A stretch of 22,749 nucleotides of DNA from Coemansia sp. RSA 922 (Eukaryota > Kickxellomycota > Kickxellomycetes > Kickxellales > Kickxellaceae): positions 1 through 22,749 of the forward strand of contig JANBQS010000283.1 in the NCBI GenBank assembly GCA_027577415.1, read 5' to 3'. The notes below the pieces were generated by a model that worked only from the letters and a program-made list of their open reading frames with translations, was not told where the DNA came from and made no database searches. Of this stretch, positions 5,880 through 15,382 are shown piece after piece (positions within the stretch are counted from its first letter, which is position 1; every line of letters begins with the position of its first letter). Position numbers and translations under genes: made by a program.

Positions 5880-6779
5880 TTATTTTTTATATGGTAATAA
5901 AACTTTTATAGCTTCTTGTAAATTCTCAATAGCATTAGACACATCGTCGTATTCCAGGGCACTAATGGCCCACCGCGCTAATTTCTGTGCCTTTTTAGCC
6001 ACCGCAGGATCAAGCATCTGGTCAGGGTCGAGTGGAGCGCCAGGTGGTGTAGCCATGGGTGGCGGGAGATTGGCAGCAGGTACCGGAATAAAAGCAGGAG
6101 AGCTAACCGGCGGAATAAATGACACTGGAGGGCTAACCGGCGGAATAAACGCAGGAGAATTAACAGGCACAAATGCCGGTGCAGGGTTCTGAGGTGGAGG
6201 TGGAGACAGGCTACGGGGATCAGGATAGGCAACAGGAGTCATACTCGAATTTGATGGTGGTGACGGCCAAGCGAGAGGCTCAGAACTAGGCTGAGAACTA
6301 ACAGGCAGGGGACTCCTTCCTTCTCTAGCAGCTTTCAAAATCTCCATAGCTCTCCACTTTGCATATTTAATCTTCTCGGCAATATCAACAGGAATCTCGC
6401 CAAACGACGCCAATACTTGTAGGAACTGCGAAGCGATCATAAAAGTCTTTGCTGTAACTTTCGACCCCCTTCCCTCCCTATCCTCGGTGTCGGCTTTGGC
6501 GAATACGCGCAGTGCAAAGTTTGTTACGTGAGCCGATGCACTGCTGTCGTCCCGCATACTCTCGCTATCGATAATACTCTGCTTTTCGGCCTCCAATTGG
6601 TCTAGTAACTGGACTAAATAGGTGTCTCCGTCGGTCGAATTGGACGAGGTAATGGCGAGTCGCGCGGCATAGTATTTGCAGAAATAGGATACTACTGGGT
6701 CGACTGCTCTCGTCTCCTGGGCGCGCTGGATATAGGGTTCGACTAGTTTTAGGTAGTCTGGTTTCTTGGAATCAGCCAT
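5880..6779 (-). CDS. VTA1: VTA1/LIP5 homologue, Vps4 cofactor of the ESCRT pathway (299 aa)
   Basis: Vta1 activates the AAA-ATPase Vps4 that disassembles ESCRT-III during multivesicular-body sorting. Residues 1-155 form the tandem MIT-like N-terminal domain, including LVEPYIQRAQETRAVDPVVSYF, KYYAARLA and AEKIKYAKWRAMEILKA. A Pro/Ser-rich linker of about 95 residues follows, with repeated FIPPVS/AFIPV units that show up in DNA as an imperfect repeat of about 30 bp at 6085-6180. The last 40 residues, DPAVAKKAQKLARWAISALEYDDV and on to the end, are the VSL domain that dimerises and binds Vps4. The length is close to other fungal Vta1 proteins. It is one exon. Its only close AATAAA (complement of 5879-5884) overlaps its own stop codon. 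The gene lies head-to-tail 82 bp after the trehalose gene. Confidence 0.93.
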   Translation of the reverse strand: MADSKKPDYLKLVEPYIQRAQETRAVDPVVSYFCKYYAARLAITSSNSTDGDTYLVQLLDQLEAEKQSIIDSESMRDDSSASAHVTNFALRVFAKADTEDREGRGSKVTAKTFMIASQFLQVLASFGEIPVDIAEKIKYAKWRAMEILKAAREGRSPLPVSSQPSSEPLAWPSPPSNSSMTPVAYPDPRSLSPPPPQNPAPAFVPVNSPAFIPPVSPPVSFIPPVSSPAFIPVPAANLPPPMATPPGAPLDPDQMLDPAVAKKAQKLARWAISALEYDDVSNAIENLQEAIKVLLPYKK

Positions 6780-6861
6780 CTTGTATGAAATGAGGATAAA
6801 AAAGTAAAGAAAGAGAAATTGAGGAAAACAAAGAAAGATAAAATAAAAAGTAAAGAAGAGC

Positions 6862-9239
6862 TCAATTGGCTGGTGGCTCGGTCAGCTTGCCCAAGACGGA
6901 AAGCACTGCGTCGACGTCCTGCACATAGTAGCGGGCGGCGGTGGGCTTGCGGCCAACAGTGGCTGTGAACAGGGCCACGTGAGCAAACTCCTGCGCCAGG
7001 TAGGCGAAGACCGGCTCGTCGGCTCGGCCGTCGCCCGCAGCCAGGCAAAAGTCGACCGGCGTCGCAGTGCCGGCCAGCTCGGCGACGATGGCGCGGACGG
7101 CGGCCGGCTTGTCGACGCGCGCAGGGCGCACCTCGACGGCCTTGTTGGCGTTGACGATGTTCAGCGGGCGGTGGGCCAGCACGCGCTCGAGGTTGGCGCG
7201 CAGCTCGTTGGCCTGCCACTCGCCGAACTCGGGGTCGGCGTTGCGGAAGTGCCACGTGACGCCGGCCTCCTTCATCTCGACGAACGACCCGGGCGTGCGC
7301 TCGGCGTAGTGCTGCAGCAGCGGCAGCACGGCGTCGCGCCACAGCGGGTCGGCCGGCGCGGGCAGGCTGCGCCACTCGGCGCCCAGCGCGGCGGCCGGCG
7401 GGTGGCGGTAGAACAGCCCGTGCTCGGCCGCCAGCCCGACGTCGACGCCGCGGAACCACCGGTCCATGTCGGCGCGCGTGCGGCCCGACACCACGTACAC
7501 CAGCGCAGCCCCGGCCAGCCGCTGCAGCGTGCGCAGCGCCAGCGGCGACGGGCGCGCAAACTCGGGGATGGTGCGCGTGGCGCTCAGCGTGCCGTCGTAG
7601 TCCAGCACCACGAGCCGCTTCGTCGCGCGGCGGAAGGCAGCCGCCGCGTCAGAGGCCGGCAGCGGCGGCAGCAGCGCGGCAGCATCGGCGGCGTGGCGCA
7701 CGCGCGTCAGCTCGGCGATGAACGACGTGCCCCAGTACGCGGCCGTGTGCTTGGCGACGTAGCGGTGCAGCGTGCGGAAGCTGGCCTCGCGCTGCGCAGC
7801 CGGCATGGCCAGCGCCAGCGCCAGCGCGGCGGCCACCTCCTCGATGTTCCACGCGTTGACGATCACCGCGCCGTCCAGCGACTGCGCGGCACCCGCAAAC
7901 TCCGACAGCACCAGCACGCCGTGGCGCTGCGCCTGCGACGCCACGTACTCGTACGACACCAGGTTCATGCCGTCGCGCGTCGACGTGATCAGGCACACGT
8001 CGGCCACGGCGTACAGCGCCACCAGCTCGGCGAAGCCCACCGACCGGTGCAGGAAGTGGATCGGCGTGTACTCGATCGTGCCGAAGCGCCCGTTGATGCG
8101 CCCCACGAGCTCGTTGACGCTGCCGATCAGCTGCCGGTACTCCTCGACGTCGCCGCGCGACGGCACCGCCACCTGCACCAGCACCACGCGCTCGGCGCCG
8201 TCGCCGCGCTGGCTGAGGAACTGCTCGAACGCCAGCAGCTTCTGCGGCACGCCCTTGATGTAATCCAGCCGATCAACGCCCACGATCACGCGCTCGCCCG
8301 CAAACCGCCGCTCCAGCTCGCCGAGCCGCGCGCGCACCTCGGCGGTCGCCAGCGCCTCGCTGAACTTGCTGGGGTCGATGCCGATGGGGAACGTGCCCAC
8401 GCGCACCACGCGCCCGCCCGCGTCCACCGAGTCGCCGGCCGTCTGCAGCCCCAGGATGCGCGTGCAGCTCGACAGAAAGTGCCGCGCGTAGTCGTACGTG
8501 TGGAACCCGAGCAGGTCCGCCGCCAGCACGCCCTCGAGGATCTGCCGCCGCACCGGCAGGATCCGGTACAGCTCGCTGCTCGGGAACGGAGTATGCAGGA
8601 ACCACCCGATCTTGACACCCCGCCGCCCGCTGCTGTCCAGCAGCCCGCGCAGCATCCGCGGCAGCAGCATCAGGTGGTAGTCCTGGATCCACACCAGGTC
8701 GCCGTCCTTGACCACTGCCGCCAGCGACTGCGCAAACGCCTCGTTGGCGCGCTGGTATGCGTCCCACGCCGTCTCCTCAAACATCATTTCTCCGGGGTGG
8801 TAGTGGAAGAGGGGCCAGAGGATGCTAGAAGGTATATAAAAATTTAGTAATACGCATTTGAATATTGTACACGCAAGTCTTCCTCTCATTTATCTCACCT
8901 GTTGGCAAACCCGTTGTAGTACAGCTCGGCTGTCTCGTCGTCCAGGTATACTGCGCTACAGGCGTTCTCTTTGAGTAGACTGTCAATCTTGACTCGGTCG
9001 TCTGCCCCAAAGTCCTTGCCAGGCCATCCCACCCATGTAAATGACATTTCACGCTTGAGTCCACTGAGCGCAGACACTAGCCCGCCTGAGCTGAGCTTGA
9101 ACGACCACTCGCTGCCCTTCTGCTCCAGCGTCACAGGCAGTCTGTTTGAAACAACGATAAGGTGTGCTCCAGCTGCTGCCTCATCTGCTTGGTTCTCTGC
9201 CGATACTGGCGGCGGTGGTGGTGTCGTTGTCGATGTCAT
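6862..9239 (-). CDS. Bifunctional trehalose-6-phosphate synthase/phosphatase, two exons (767 aa)
   Basis: Coding order is 9239-8899, then 8824-6862. The 74-nt intron (8825-8898) runs from GTGAG to TTCTAG with a TTACTAAA branch site; joining restores YYNGFANSILWPLFHYHPGE. Residues 26 to about 490 are a GT20 synthase joining UDP-glucose to glucose-6-phosphate: SNRLPVT, SSGGLVSAL, YHPGE, QDYHLMLLPRMLR, WFLHTPFPSSELYRILP, VDRLDYIKG and TRDGMNLVSYEYV. From about 510 a HAD trehalose-phosphatase domain keeps DYDGT (522-526), SGRT (560-563), Lys675 in NANKAVEV and GDGRADE (711-717), so both activities look intact. The start is the ATG at 9239; an in-frame TTG lies three codons earlier. Most of exon 2 is strikingly GC-rich, about 70% by eye, against AT-rich neighbours. 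The fused architecture resembles Tps2-class proteins, but here the synthase motifs are also conserved. Confidence 0.93.
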
Positions 9240-9512
9240 TGAGTACAATAATTAAAGTATGTAAAGAAAAAGATAAAGATAAAGAAAGGAAGGAGGGAAA
9301 GAATGGCTGTGAGCTGAAACGTATTAGAGTGGAGAGAGAGATGATATCACAAGCTACCCCCCAATCCTGTATGTCAGTCACACCCTTGTGTTTCAAATAC
9401 CCCCCTTCTTCTTCTTCCAAGCCTCGGCCTCAATCTCAAAAGCCAGTCAATGCCTACACATGTGCACCTTGCATATATGAATTTATATTTATAATCAAGA
9501 TAAAGAAATCTC

Positions 9513-10142
9513 TTAATTACCGCTATCAATAGATAGCCTTATCTTTTTAGTACCACCACCACCACGAATAGTTGGTGTTCCAGCTCGTTGACTATTATGT
9601 TTAATAGTACTACCACCCAGCTTACGCAACGGTACTTTACTACCCGATCGACCGCCAATCTGACTATTATCATCCGAATCATCCGTATCGGAATCCAACA
9701 AAGAAGCTGCAATCTTTGCTTCTTGTGCCTTTTTAAAAGTAGCCGAAGACTGTGAAAAAATACGATCTCCCTCAGTAAAATGCATCTGTCGACGGTCACT
9801 CCTAGTATTCAAGTATCCGTCAAATCCATGAACTATATTGCCTTCTTGTCCAGAGTTTTCGAAATAAGACGTCTCGAAATCGTATATCGCCGTCTCCGTA
9901 TCAATGAGATTTCGATCCAGTTGCTTTTTCTTTAGTAATAGTTGAAATAGTTCTTGTTCCGCTTCTTTTAGCATCTTTTTCGTTATTTTGCTCTCCTTTG
10001 TCCCGTTCGTCGATCCCTTCGTCTTTGTGCTAGACCCTAGTGGTACCGTCGCTGTACTGTCTTTGTCGCTCTCGGTATTAGCCGCCCCTGTCGACTCTGC
10101 AAATTGCTTTGGCTCGATATCTTCGTTTTGTGGAGCGCTCAT
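9513..10142 (-). CDS. EAF6: EAF6-type subunit of NuA4 histone acetyltransferase (209 aa)
   Basis: The central region, residues about 55-135, carries the Eaf6 signature: a coiled-coil LLLKKKQLDRNL, AIYDFETSYFE, GNIVHGFDGYLN and RRQMHFTEGDRIFSQSS. Eaf6 is a small scaffold subunit of NuA4 (and of MOZ/HBO1 complexes in animals) that acts in chromatin acetylation. The N-terminal 50 residues are Ser/Thr/Lys-rich and disordered. The C-terminus is acidic (DSDTDDSDDN) and then basic and Gly-rich (TIRGGGGTKKIRLS), a longer tail than in yeast Eaf6. It is a single exon with ATG at 10142. The 273 bp between its stop and the trehalose gene start contain a purine/pyrimidine-biased promoter stretch and no other gene. 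Confidence 0.9.
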   Translation of the reverse strand: MSAPQNEDIEPKQFAESTGAANTESDKDSTATVPLGSSTKTKGSTNGTKESKITKKMLKEAEQELFQLLLKKKQLDRNLIDTETAIYDFETSYFENSGQEGNIVHGFDGYLNTRSDRRQMHFTEGDRIFSQSSATFKKAQEAKIAASLLDSDTDDSDDNSQIGGRSGSKVPLRKLGGSTIKHNSQRAGTPTIRGGGGTKKIRLSIDSGN

Positions 10143-10289
10143 TTTGTAAGAAATAATTAATAATAGATAAATGAAATTGAAATAATTATGTTTTGTCTAT
10201 ATTGTTTTTTTTTCTGTAGGGGAATTTAACTGCGTTAACTGAAAAGAGAATATTACGGGGACTCCCCCAAATCTATTATTTTTTTTTTA

Positions 10290-12023
10290 TTATGCGCGCG
10301 TGAAAAAATTCCGAGATATACGCAAGCGCAATAACCCCAGCAACAATGTACTAGCGCCAAACAACGCTAAAATAAGTACATAAACTGGCATAAAATTTAC
10401 ACCAAACCCCAATCTCTGCAACAACACCCGAGCATTCGGTGCAGTTACCATGACAAACACACCCACTGAGCCATACACATATCCAGTAGTAGAAGCAGCT
10501 CGTGCTCTTCCAAATTGCGTAACTCCAGCCATAACCGCCAACGGGTCCGACGCACCAATAGATGCTCCACATAGACAGGCATATGTCAAAAGTAAATGGA
10601 ATGTCAGCTTGGGCACGAACAATATGGCGTTGGAAATTGTCGCCAACAGCGTAAACAAGAGTAGTGCGTTGATAGGCCCTATAATGTCCGCTGCGTAGCC
10701 AGCTGTGAATTGTCCAACTGCCGATGCCCCGTTAATAGCTCCTAAAAGTAGCGCTGCGTTGTGGACATCGAGTCCCACGGATACACTTATCGATGTCATG
10801 AATAGCAACACTATGTACCATGCTGCTTGACCAGTACCGATGCCCAGAGATAGTAGCCAGAATCGCCAGCTCTTAAACACACTTTTAGGTTCGACTTTGG
10901 TGACTTGCTCATATGAAGACAAGTTTGTTGGCCGAGTACCGCGAACTTTGGTCACTACTTTAGCTGTCGTAGCTAGTTGCGTAGTTTTGCTACGTGTCAG
11001 TCCCTCCAGCCTGGCTAATGTTGCTTGTTTGGCAGTAGTGTCCAATGCAAAACGTACGTGCTTTGGCGCGCTAGGCTCATCAATATGTGTCATTATTTCG
11101 CAGATATCCGTGACATCACCACCTGTCATTATCTCTTGGCCCTGTTGTGCGCCACCCACGTCATTATTACTATCGCCATTACCAACACCTTTTTCACAGT
11201 CTATCACCTGATTACCGTCTCCTGTTAGGCTAAGCGTCTTGGCATGAGCAATTAATGATGCACGACGGTATTCAGGATAATCCATATCTTGGTCAGAGTC
11301 ATATCCCGATTCAGGCATACGCTGTACTTCATCCTCGAGGCATTTAGACCAGCGAACACTAGATACGACAATCTCACTCACTCGCTGGTCGTGTCTCTTA
11401 CTATGAATGCCCAGACTAACGACAGTAACGCAGACCAACATTATTAACGCCAACCAACGAAGTGATCCACCAGTACCAGCCTTTTCAAGTAGAAACCTCG
11501 TAAGCGGAGCGAAAATCAAACCACCTATTCCCAAACCCATGTGTGTAATACCTGTAGCCAAGCCACGAGACTTGTCAAACCACGACGATGGAGCAGAAGC
11601 CGCGGGAATCCAAGTCAGTGTAACTCCCAATCCAAACAACACGCCTTGTGTCAAGCATAATTGCCAAATATGTCGCGAGTAACTGGCTAACAACAAGCCT
11701 AAACTCATTAATATTCCTCCGATAAATACCGTAGGACCTGGTCCAAATCTCTGTGCACAACGACCGCCTATGAATCCCATGCCGTTAGCTAAGAGTATTT
11801 GTAGGATTCCAATAAATATTACTGGTGAACCTAATGCACTACTCCGCCGCTGCCCATCGTCTTTACCGTCGTAGAGTCGGTCATATTCTTCTTCGTATAC
11901 ACCGTACGCATTTAGAAGACCGGGACCGAGTGCCAGTGCCGCAAACGAGCAAAACACTACTAGCCAACCCATGTTACGTGGGTATGTTACTAGGCTCCGC
12001 CGGCGGAAGCGCGTGGTCGGCAT
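10290..12023 (-). CDS. MFS transporter, monocarboxylate-transporter-like (577 aa)
   Basis: Twelve hydrophobic segments fall in two groups of six: residues about 18-206 and about 395-570. They are split by a cytoplasmic loop of roughly 185 residues that is polar and rich in Thr, Asp and Lys. The first segment, GWLVVFCSFAALALGPGLLNAYGVYEEEY, and the RGLATGITHMGLGIGGLIF stretch fit the MCT/SLC16-like branch of the major facilitator superfamily common in fungi. Substrates of that branch include monocarboxylates, but nothing here identifies the cargo. The long central loop exceeds that of typical members, which may reflect regulation or simply a permissive loop. It is a single exon with ATG at 12023. 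Stop-to-start distance to EAF6 is 147 bp. The upstream region is unusually long, about 1.2 kb. Confidence 0.88.
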   Translation of the reverse strand: MPTTRFRRRSLVTYPRNMGWLVVFCSFAALALGPGLLNAYGVYEEEYDRLYDGKDDGQRRSSALGSPVIFIGILQILLANGMGFIGGRCAQRFGPGPTVFIGGILMSLGLLLASYSRHIWQLCLTQGVLFGLGVTLTWIPAASAPSSWFDKSRGLATGITHMGLGIGGLIFAPLTRFLLEKAGTGGSLRWLALIMLVCVTVVSLGIHSKRHDQRVSEIVVSSVRWSKCLEDEVQRMPESGYDSDQDMDYPEYRRASLIAHAKTLSLTGDGNQVIDCEKGVGNGDSNNDVGGAQQGQEIMTGGDVTDICEIMTHIDEPSAPKHVRFALDTTAKQATLARLEGLTRSKTTQLATTAKVVTKVRGTRPTNLSSYEQVTKVEPKSVFKSWRFWLLSLGIGTGQAAWYIVLLFMTSISVSVGLDVHNAALLLGAINGASAVGQFTAGYAADIIGPINALLLFTLLATISNAILFVPKLTFHLLLTYACLCGASIGASDPLAVMAGVTQFGRARAASTTGYVYGSVGVFVMVTAPNARVLLQRLGFGVNFMPVYVLILALFGASTLLLGLLRLRISRNFFTRA

Positions 12024-13198
12024 TATTAATTTACTCCTTTTTTGCAGAAATGAGTAGTGGATAGTTGTAGATGACCCTTACAAATAATAATGTTTCATAT
12101 GCTGGTAATAATTGAGAGAGGAAAGAAACCGAATAAAAAGATGTATATGAAAATAAATAGAATGTAGGTGTATGGCTGGCCGTGCAGGTTCAATATGCAT
12201 GGCTTCTTTGTTCAGCGTAAGGAGAGGAGGAATACAAAACAATGCGGAGAACTTTTATATAATGATTGGCATGTTTAGGTATTACAATTAAAAGCTTGTA
12301 CTATACATATTTTTTCTTGTCCTGTGAGCTATTGCAGCAGTATTCACTGCCAAAAAAGCGAGGATTTTCCGTAAACGCCATACACTATCGTGGAAATAAG
12401 GGGGACAATAATGTCACTTGCCAAAAAGAAAACACTACAGGAAAAGTGGCGTGAGTTGAAAAAGCTTACAGACACGTGCACATGATTTAATTGCCATTTG
12501 TGATACCTACTCCTCTTAACATAACACTCAATGACATGTGGCTTGTGTAGTGTAATGTTTTTTTTATCAACGTATTCAGCACTGACATCCTGTCGATTGG
12601 TGAATGGAGAAGGTAGTGCGCCCACATGTAAATGACCCTAATGCATCGCCACAATATGCATGACCATTTTTCACTAGCCACAGTGACATTAGTCAGCGAA
12701 AGTATGTAGTTTAAAAAATACGATAGTGCTTATTGGCATTTGTCAATTATCATGCCCGTGCAATCCTACGATATCCATGGACTACAGAAACTCTCCCCCC
12801 CCCACCTTTTTGTGAACGTATGTTTGATTACTATTATGAGGAATCCAACAATCGCCCACAAAAAAAGGGGAGGGGATTTATTATAGCCCATGGATTGTCG
12901 CAGGATTGATGGGGAATTTGTATGATTGATTGGCTCCTGTTAAGAGAGGAGGGGAGCATGAATAAGATATATAAAATTTTGATAGAGTTCTTTAATTGTA
13001 AGGAAAATATCTATGAAGGCTAGAGGGAGAAATGTTGGATTTTATAGCCATGTCGTCTTGGCCTGTAGAGAGAAAAAAGATGTAGGGCGGCAATAATATT
13101 AGTGAAAGAAAGGGAAGGAATAGAAATATCAGCAAAAAACAAAACGAGAAGAAAAAAAAACGAGAATAGCAAAAAATAAAAATAAAAATAAACCGGAT
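12024..13198. other. Long non-coding region between MFS gene and velvet gene
   Basis: It contains the MFS promoter and the velvet 3' region. No open frame with protein character is visible. It holds a large imperfect inverted repeat (12755-12914). CACTGCCAAAAAAG (about 12347) recurs as CACTTGCCAAAAAG (about 12416). Smaller inverted matches pair CACTATCG near 12383 with CGATAGTG at 12721, and AATGTCACT near 12411 with AGTGACATT near 12682. A non-coding RNA or a degraded mobile element is possible, but neither is shown. Confidence 0.5.
12755..12914. repeat. Long imperfect inverted repeat (foldback)
   Basis: The left arm (12755-12814) begins CCCGTGCAATCCTACGA and continues through ATCCATGGACTA to a C-run and CCTTTTTGTG. 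The reverse complement of the right arm (12857-12914) begins CCCATCAATCCTGCGA and continues through ATCCATGGGCTA to TCCCCTCCCCTTTTTTTGTG. The two agree at roughly three quarters of positions across about 60 bases with a few small gaps, around a 42-base loop. A transcript would fold into a long hairpin. It could be a MITE-like foldback element or a hairpin RNA locus. Confidence 0.6.
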
Positions 13199-14164
13199 TT
13201 ATCGCTGGATGAAGGGGAGTGCTACGGTACGGCGAATAATAATTTTAGGACTAGAGTCTGCATACAAAGCATCGGAAGGCAATGAATGAGCTGTCGAGTA
13301 TTCAGGCGAGAGAGAATCCAAAGAAACGTCGCGAATATCAAACATACGTATACGAAACCGAAAGATGCCAGGCCGCCTAACCACCAAAGATTTGAAACTA
13401 ACGACTAATTTTCCTTCCCGTACTTTTGGAGTTTGTACCATATCTCCATACAATAAACCCTCGCCAGTCTCTGTTGTATTGTACTCTATAGTACCGTCCT
13501 CTGAAGCCAAAACCACATGTACTACTATTAAATGCGCGAATGCCTCTGTAACTCTGAGTGGTCTACATTATAAATACATAATTTTTTTTTTTTGGTTAGT
13601 CTATTGTTTGTCAAACATAAAGGATAAAAAAAAGGGGGAGGGGGAAAAACGTCAGTGCGTTTTAAAGCCACACAAAAAAAGGTGAGTGGCGCATGCTTTA
13701 TAGTCTTTCCGGATGATTGTTCATGCCACACCATATAATCAAACCGTCATGTCCCTCTTTCAAGATAATAGAACCGGCTGATTCGGTCGTATACGTGAGT
13801 GGCGCAAAAAAGTAATAATGCCTCAAAACAATAACAACAACAACAAAAAAAATAAAAGATCCAACAGCAGGAGTAATGGATATATAGTTACTTACGTTCC
13901 ATATGCATCTAGTCGCTCTAGTGTCACTGTTATTGGGTCAAGAGTCTCATCGACCACTCCATATGTCGGCGATTCAACTGAACCGTGATATCTATAGCTC
14001 CCAAAAAAAAGCAATGGCATTAACAAATCATTCCTCCAAAAAATAAAAATCAAATCGTTAACACGCAGTATTAGAGTTACTTACCGAGCAATATGGCGAT
14101 CATGGTCGCTAGATGTGGTGTAAGAGGACGTCGGCGAGGACGTTACGAGTTCTTCCCGATCCAT
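13199..14164 (-). CDS. Velvet-domain protein, three exons, divergent (179 aa)
   Basis: Exons are 14164-14085, 13991-13896 and 13562-13199, in phase (540 nt). Intron 1 (93 nt) is GTAAGT..TATAG. Intron 2 (333 nt, unusually long) is GTAAGT..TGTAG with a GACTAACC branch site. Velvet factors are fungal DNA-binding regulators of development and secondary metabolism. ETLDPITVTLERLDAYG matches the velvet RPIDPPPIVQL..D..G block. FAHLIVVHVVLASEDGT, LLYGDMVQTPKV and GKLVVSFKSLVVRRPGIFRFRIRMFDI match the rest of the core. The usual FPGM..STELS segment near the end is not recognisable, and the protein is short. An extra exon within intron 2 (around 13798-13840) would also stay in frame. It sits between two 1.2-kb non-coding stretches. 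Confidence 0.72.
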
Positions 14165-15382
14165 ATAAACAAGAGAAATGAAAAAAAGATATAGAGGGAG
14201 AAAAAAGATAGAAAAAGAAAAAAGCAAAGAGAAAGTATCACGCGGAAAAAAGTCTATGCAGGTTGAAATCCTAAAAAAGAAAGAGAAAACAAGTGAATGA
14301 GAAAATCCACTATTTCTTCGTTTCTACACCAAAAAAAAGAGTCATTGTTGTAGAATAGGCGCAGTTTTTTTTTAACATACGTATCCAAAAGTAGTCATAA
14401 AGCCTAAAAAAGATGGGTACATTGTTATTCTCACTTACCTCAACAATATACACCAAAGAAAAGACTAGAGACCAAACGGACTACATTATATAGCTTGATG
14501 TTTTTTTTTAGTAGAAATCAAGGAAAGGCGAATCGGTCCTGAACGAGGCAAATCTGGATTAACAAGCACCTGATTTACGTACACACAGACTGTGACATTG
14601 CAAGTATTAGAGATCGGCATTGAGGAAAAAAAAAAGCGGGGTTCAGATAGTGTGCATGTTTTGGGGAGACAGGGAAAAGAAAACAAGTGGGATGGGGGAA
14701 AAAAAGAAAAAAAAAAATAGTCGTCGACAAATAAACTGAGGGGGGGAAGTGAACCCATGGTACCGGATCGCAAACCATTTGGTCGGTACAGACCCAGAGC
14801 CACGGTACCGGTATACACTTCAAAGAGGGGGACAGTCTTTGACAAGCATCCCCCTTTTTAGAGTATATTTTTATTTGTGTGTAGACCATTTCGTTTTTTC
14901 CCCCTTTGCTCAACGACGACTTACGTGTAACGGAATAGATATTGTATAACAGATTATCGAATAATACAAAAAAAGAAGAAGAAAATAAAATAAAAAGTAT
15001 TGAATTCAACAAGGTGATAGAAGGAAAAATAAAAATAAAAGAGAAAAAAGGGAAAAAAAAAAAACAGACAGCCCCTTGACTTGCTGTGACTGACTGACTA
15101 CCCCCCATCCACACTTTTTTTTTTTTTTTGCTATCGCGTGTGTGCCACAGACATATTCCCCGCGCCGATCCACTATATGTGAATCCCTCTCTTCCCTTCC
15201 CCTCTTTGGAACCCACTTCCGCTGTCACTAGACTCACTCGGACATTATTACTCCATCCAGCATTTCGGTATCTTAGGACCAGGGGTCTGGGGAGAGGGAA
15301 GTCAACCGGCCAGCTGGGATCAATGGACAATCCCGCCTGTATTTGTTGGGGGGGGGAGGGGAGGAGAGAAAAAAATATGTAT
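14165..15382. other. Non-coding region between velvet start and Doa10 stop
   Basis: It serves as the velvet promoter and leader and the Doa10 3' region. It is full of A/T and G/C homopolymers. A 251-codon open frame on the - strand (14575-15330) is Phe/Ser/Lys low-complexity with no domain, so I do not call it. GGTACCGG occurs twice (about 14759 and 14803), and a short stem-loop lies at 14822-14859. Nothing else is supportable. Confidence 0.5.
14822..14859. repeat. Short stem-loop
   Basis: AAAGAGGGGGA (14822-14832) and TCCCCCTTTTT (14849-14859) pair at 10 of 11 positions across a 16-base loop. It lies about 660 bp upstream of the velvet start, so a terminator role is unlikely. Low-complexity arms make chance pairing possible. 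Confidence 0.35.

Noticed and set aside
6979..8847. 622-codon open frame on the + strand opposite the trehalose gene
   Set aside because: Arg/His/Val-rich translation with no domain; it is the usual stop-poor antisense shadow of a GC-rich coding exon.
12370..12740. Outer inverted matches CACTATCG/CGATAGTG and AATGTCACT/AGTGACATT suggesting a larger element with terminal repeats
   Set aside because: Matches are 8-9 bases with poor sequence between them; expected by chance in a kilobase of AT-rich DNA.
13798..13840. Possible extra velvet exon inside intron 2
   Set aside because: It would keep frame, but its donor (GTATAC) is weak and the direct join already reproduces the velvet core; left as an alternative.
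14575..15330. 251-codon open frame on the - strand
   Set aside because: Composed of Phe/Ser/Lys runs from homopolymer tracts, no conserved segment, position fits velvet promoter and Doa10 3' region.
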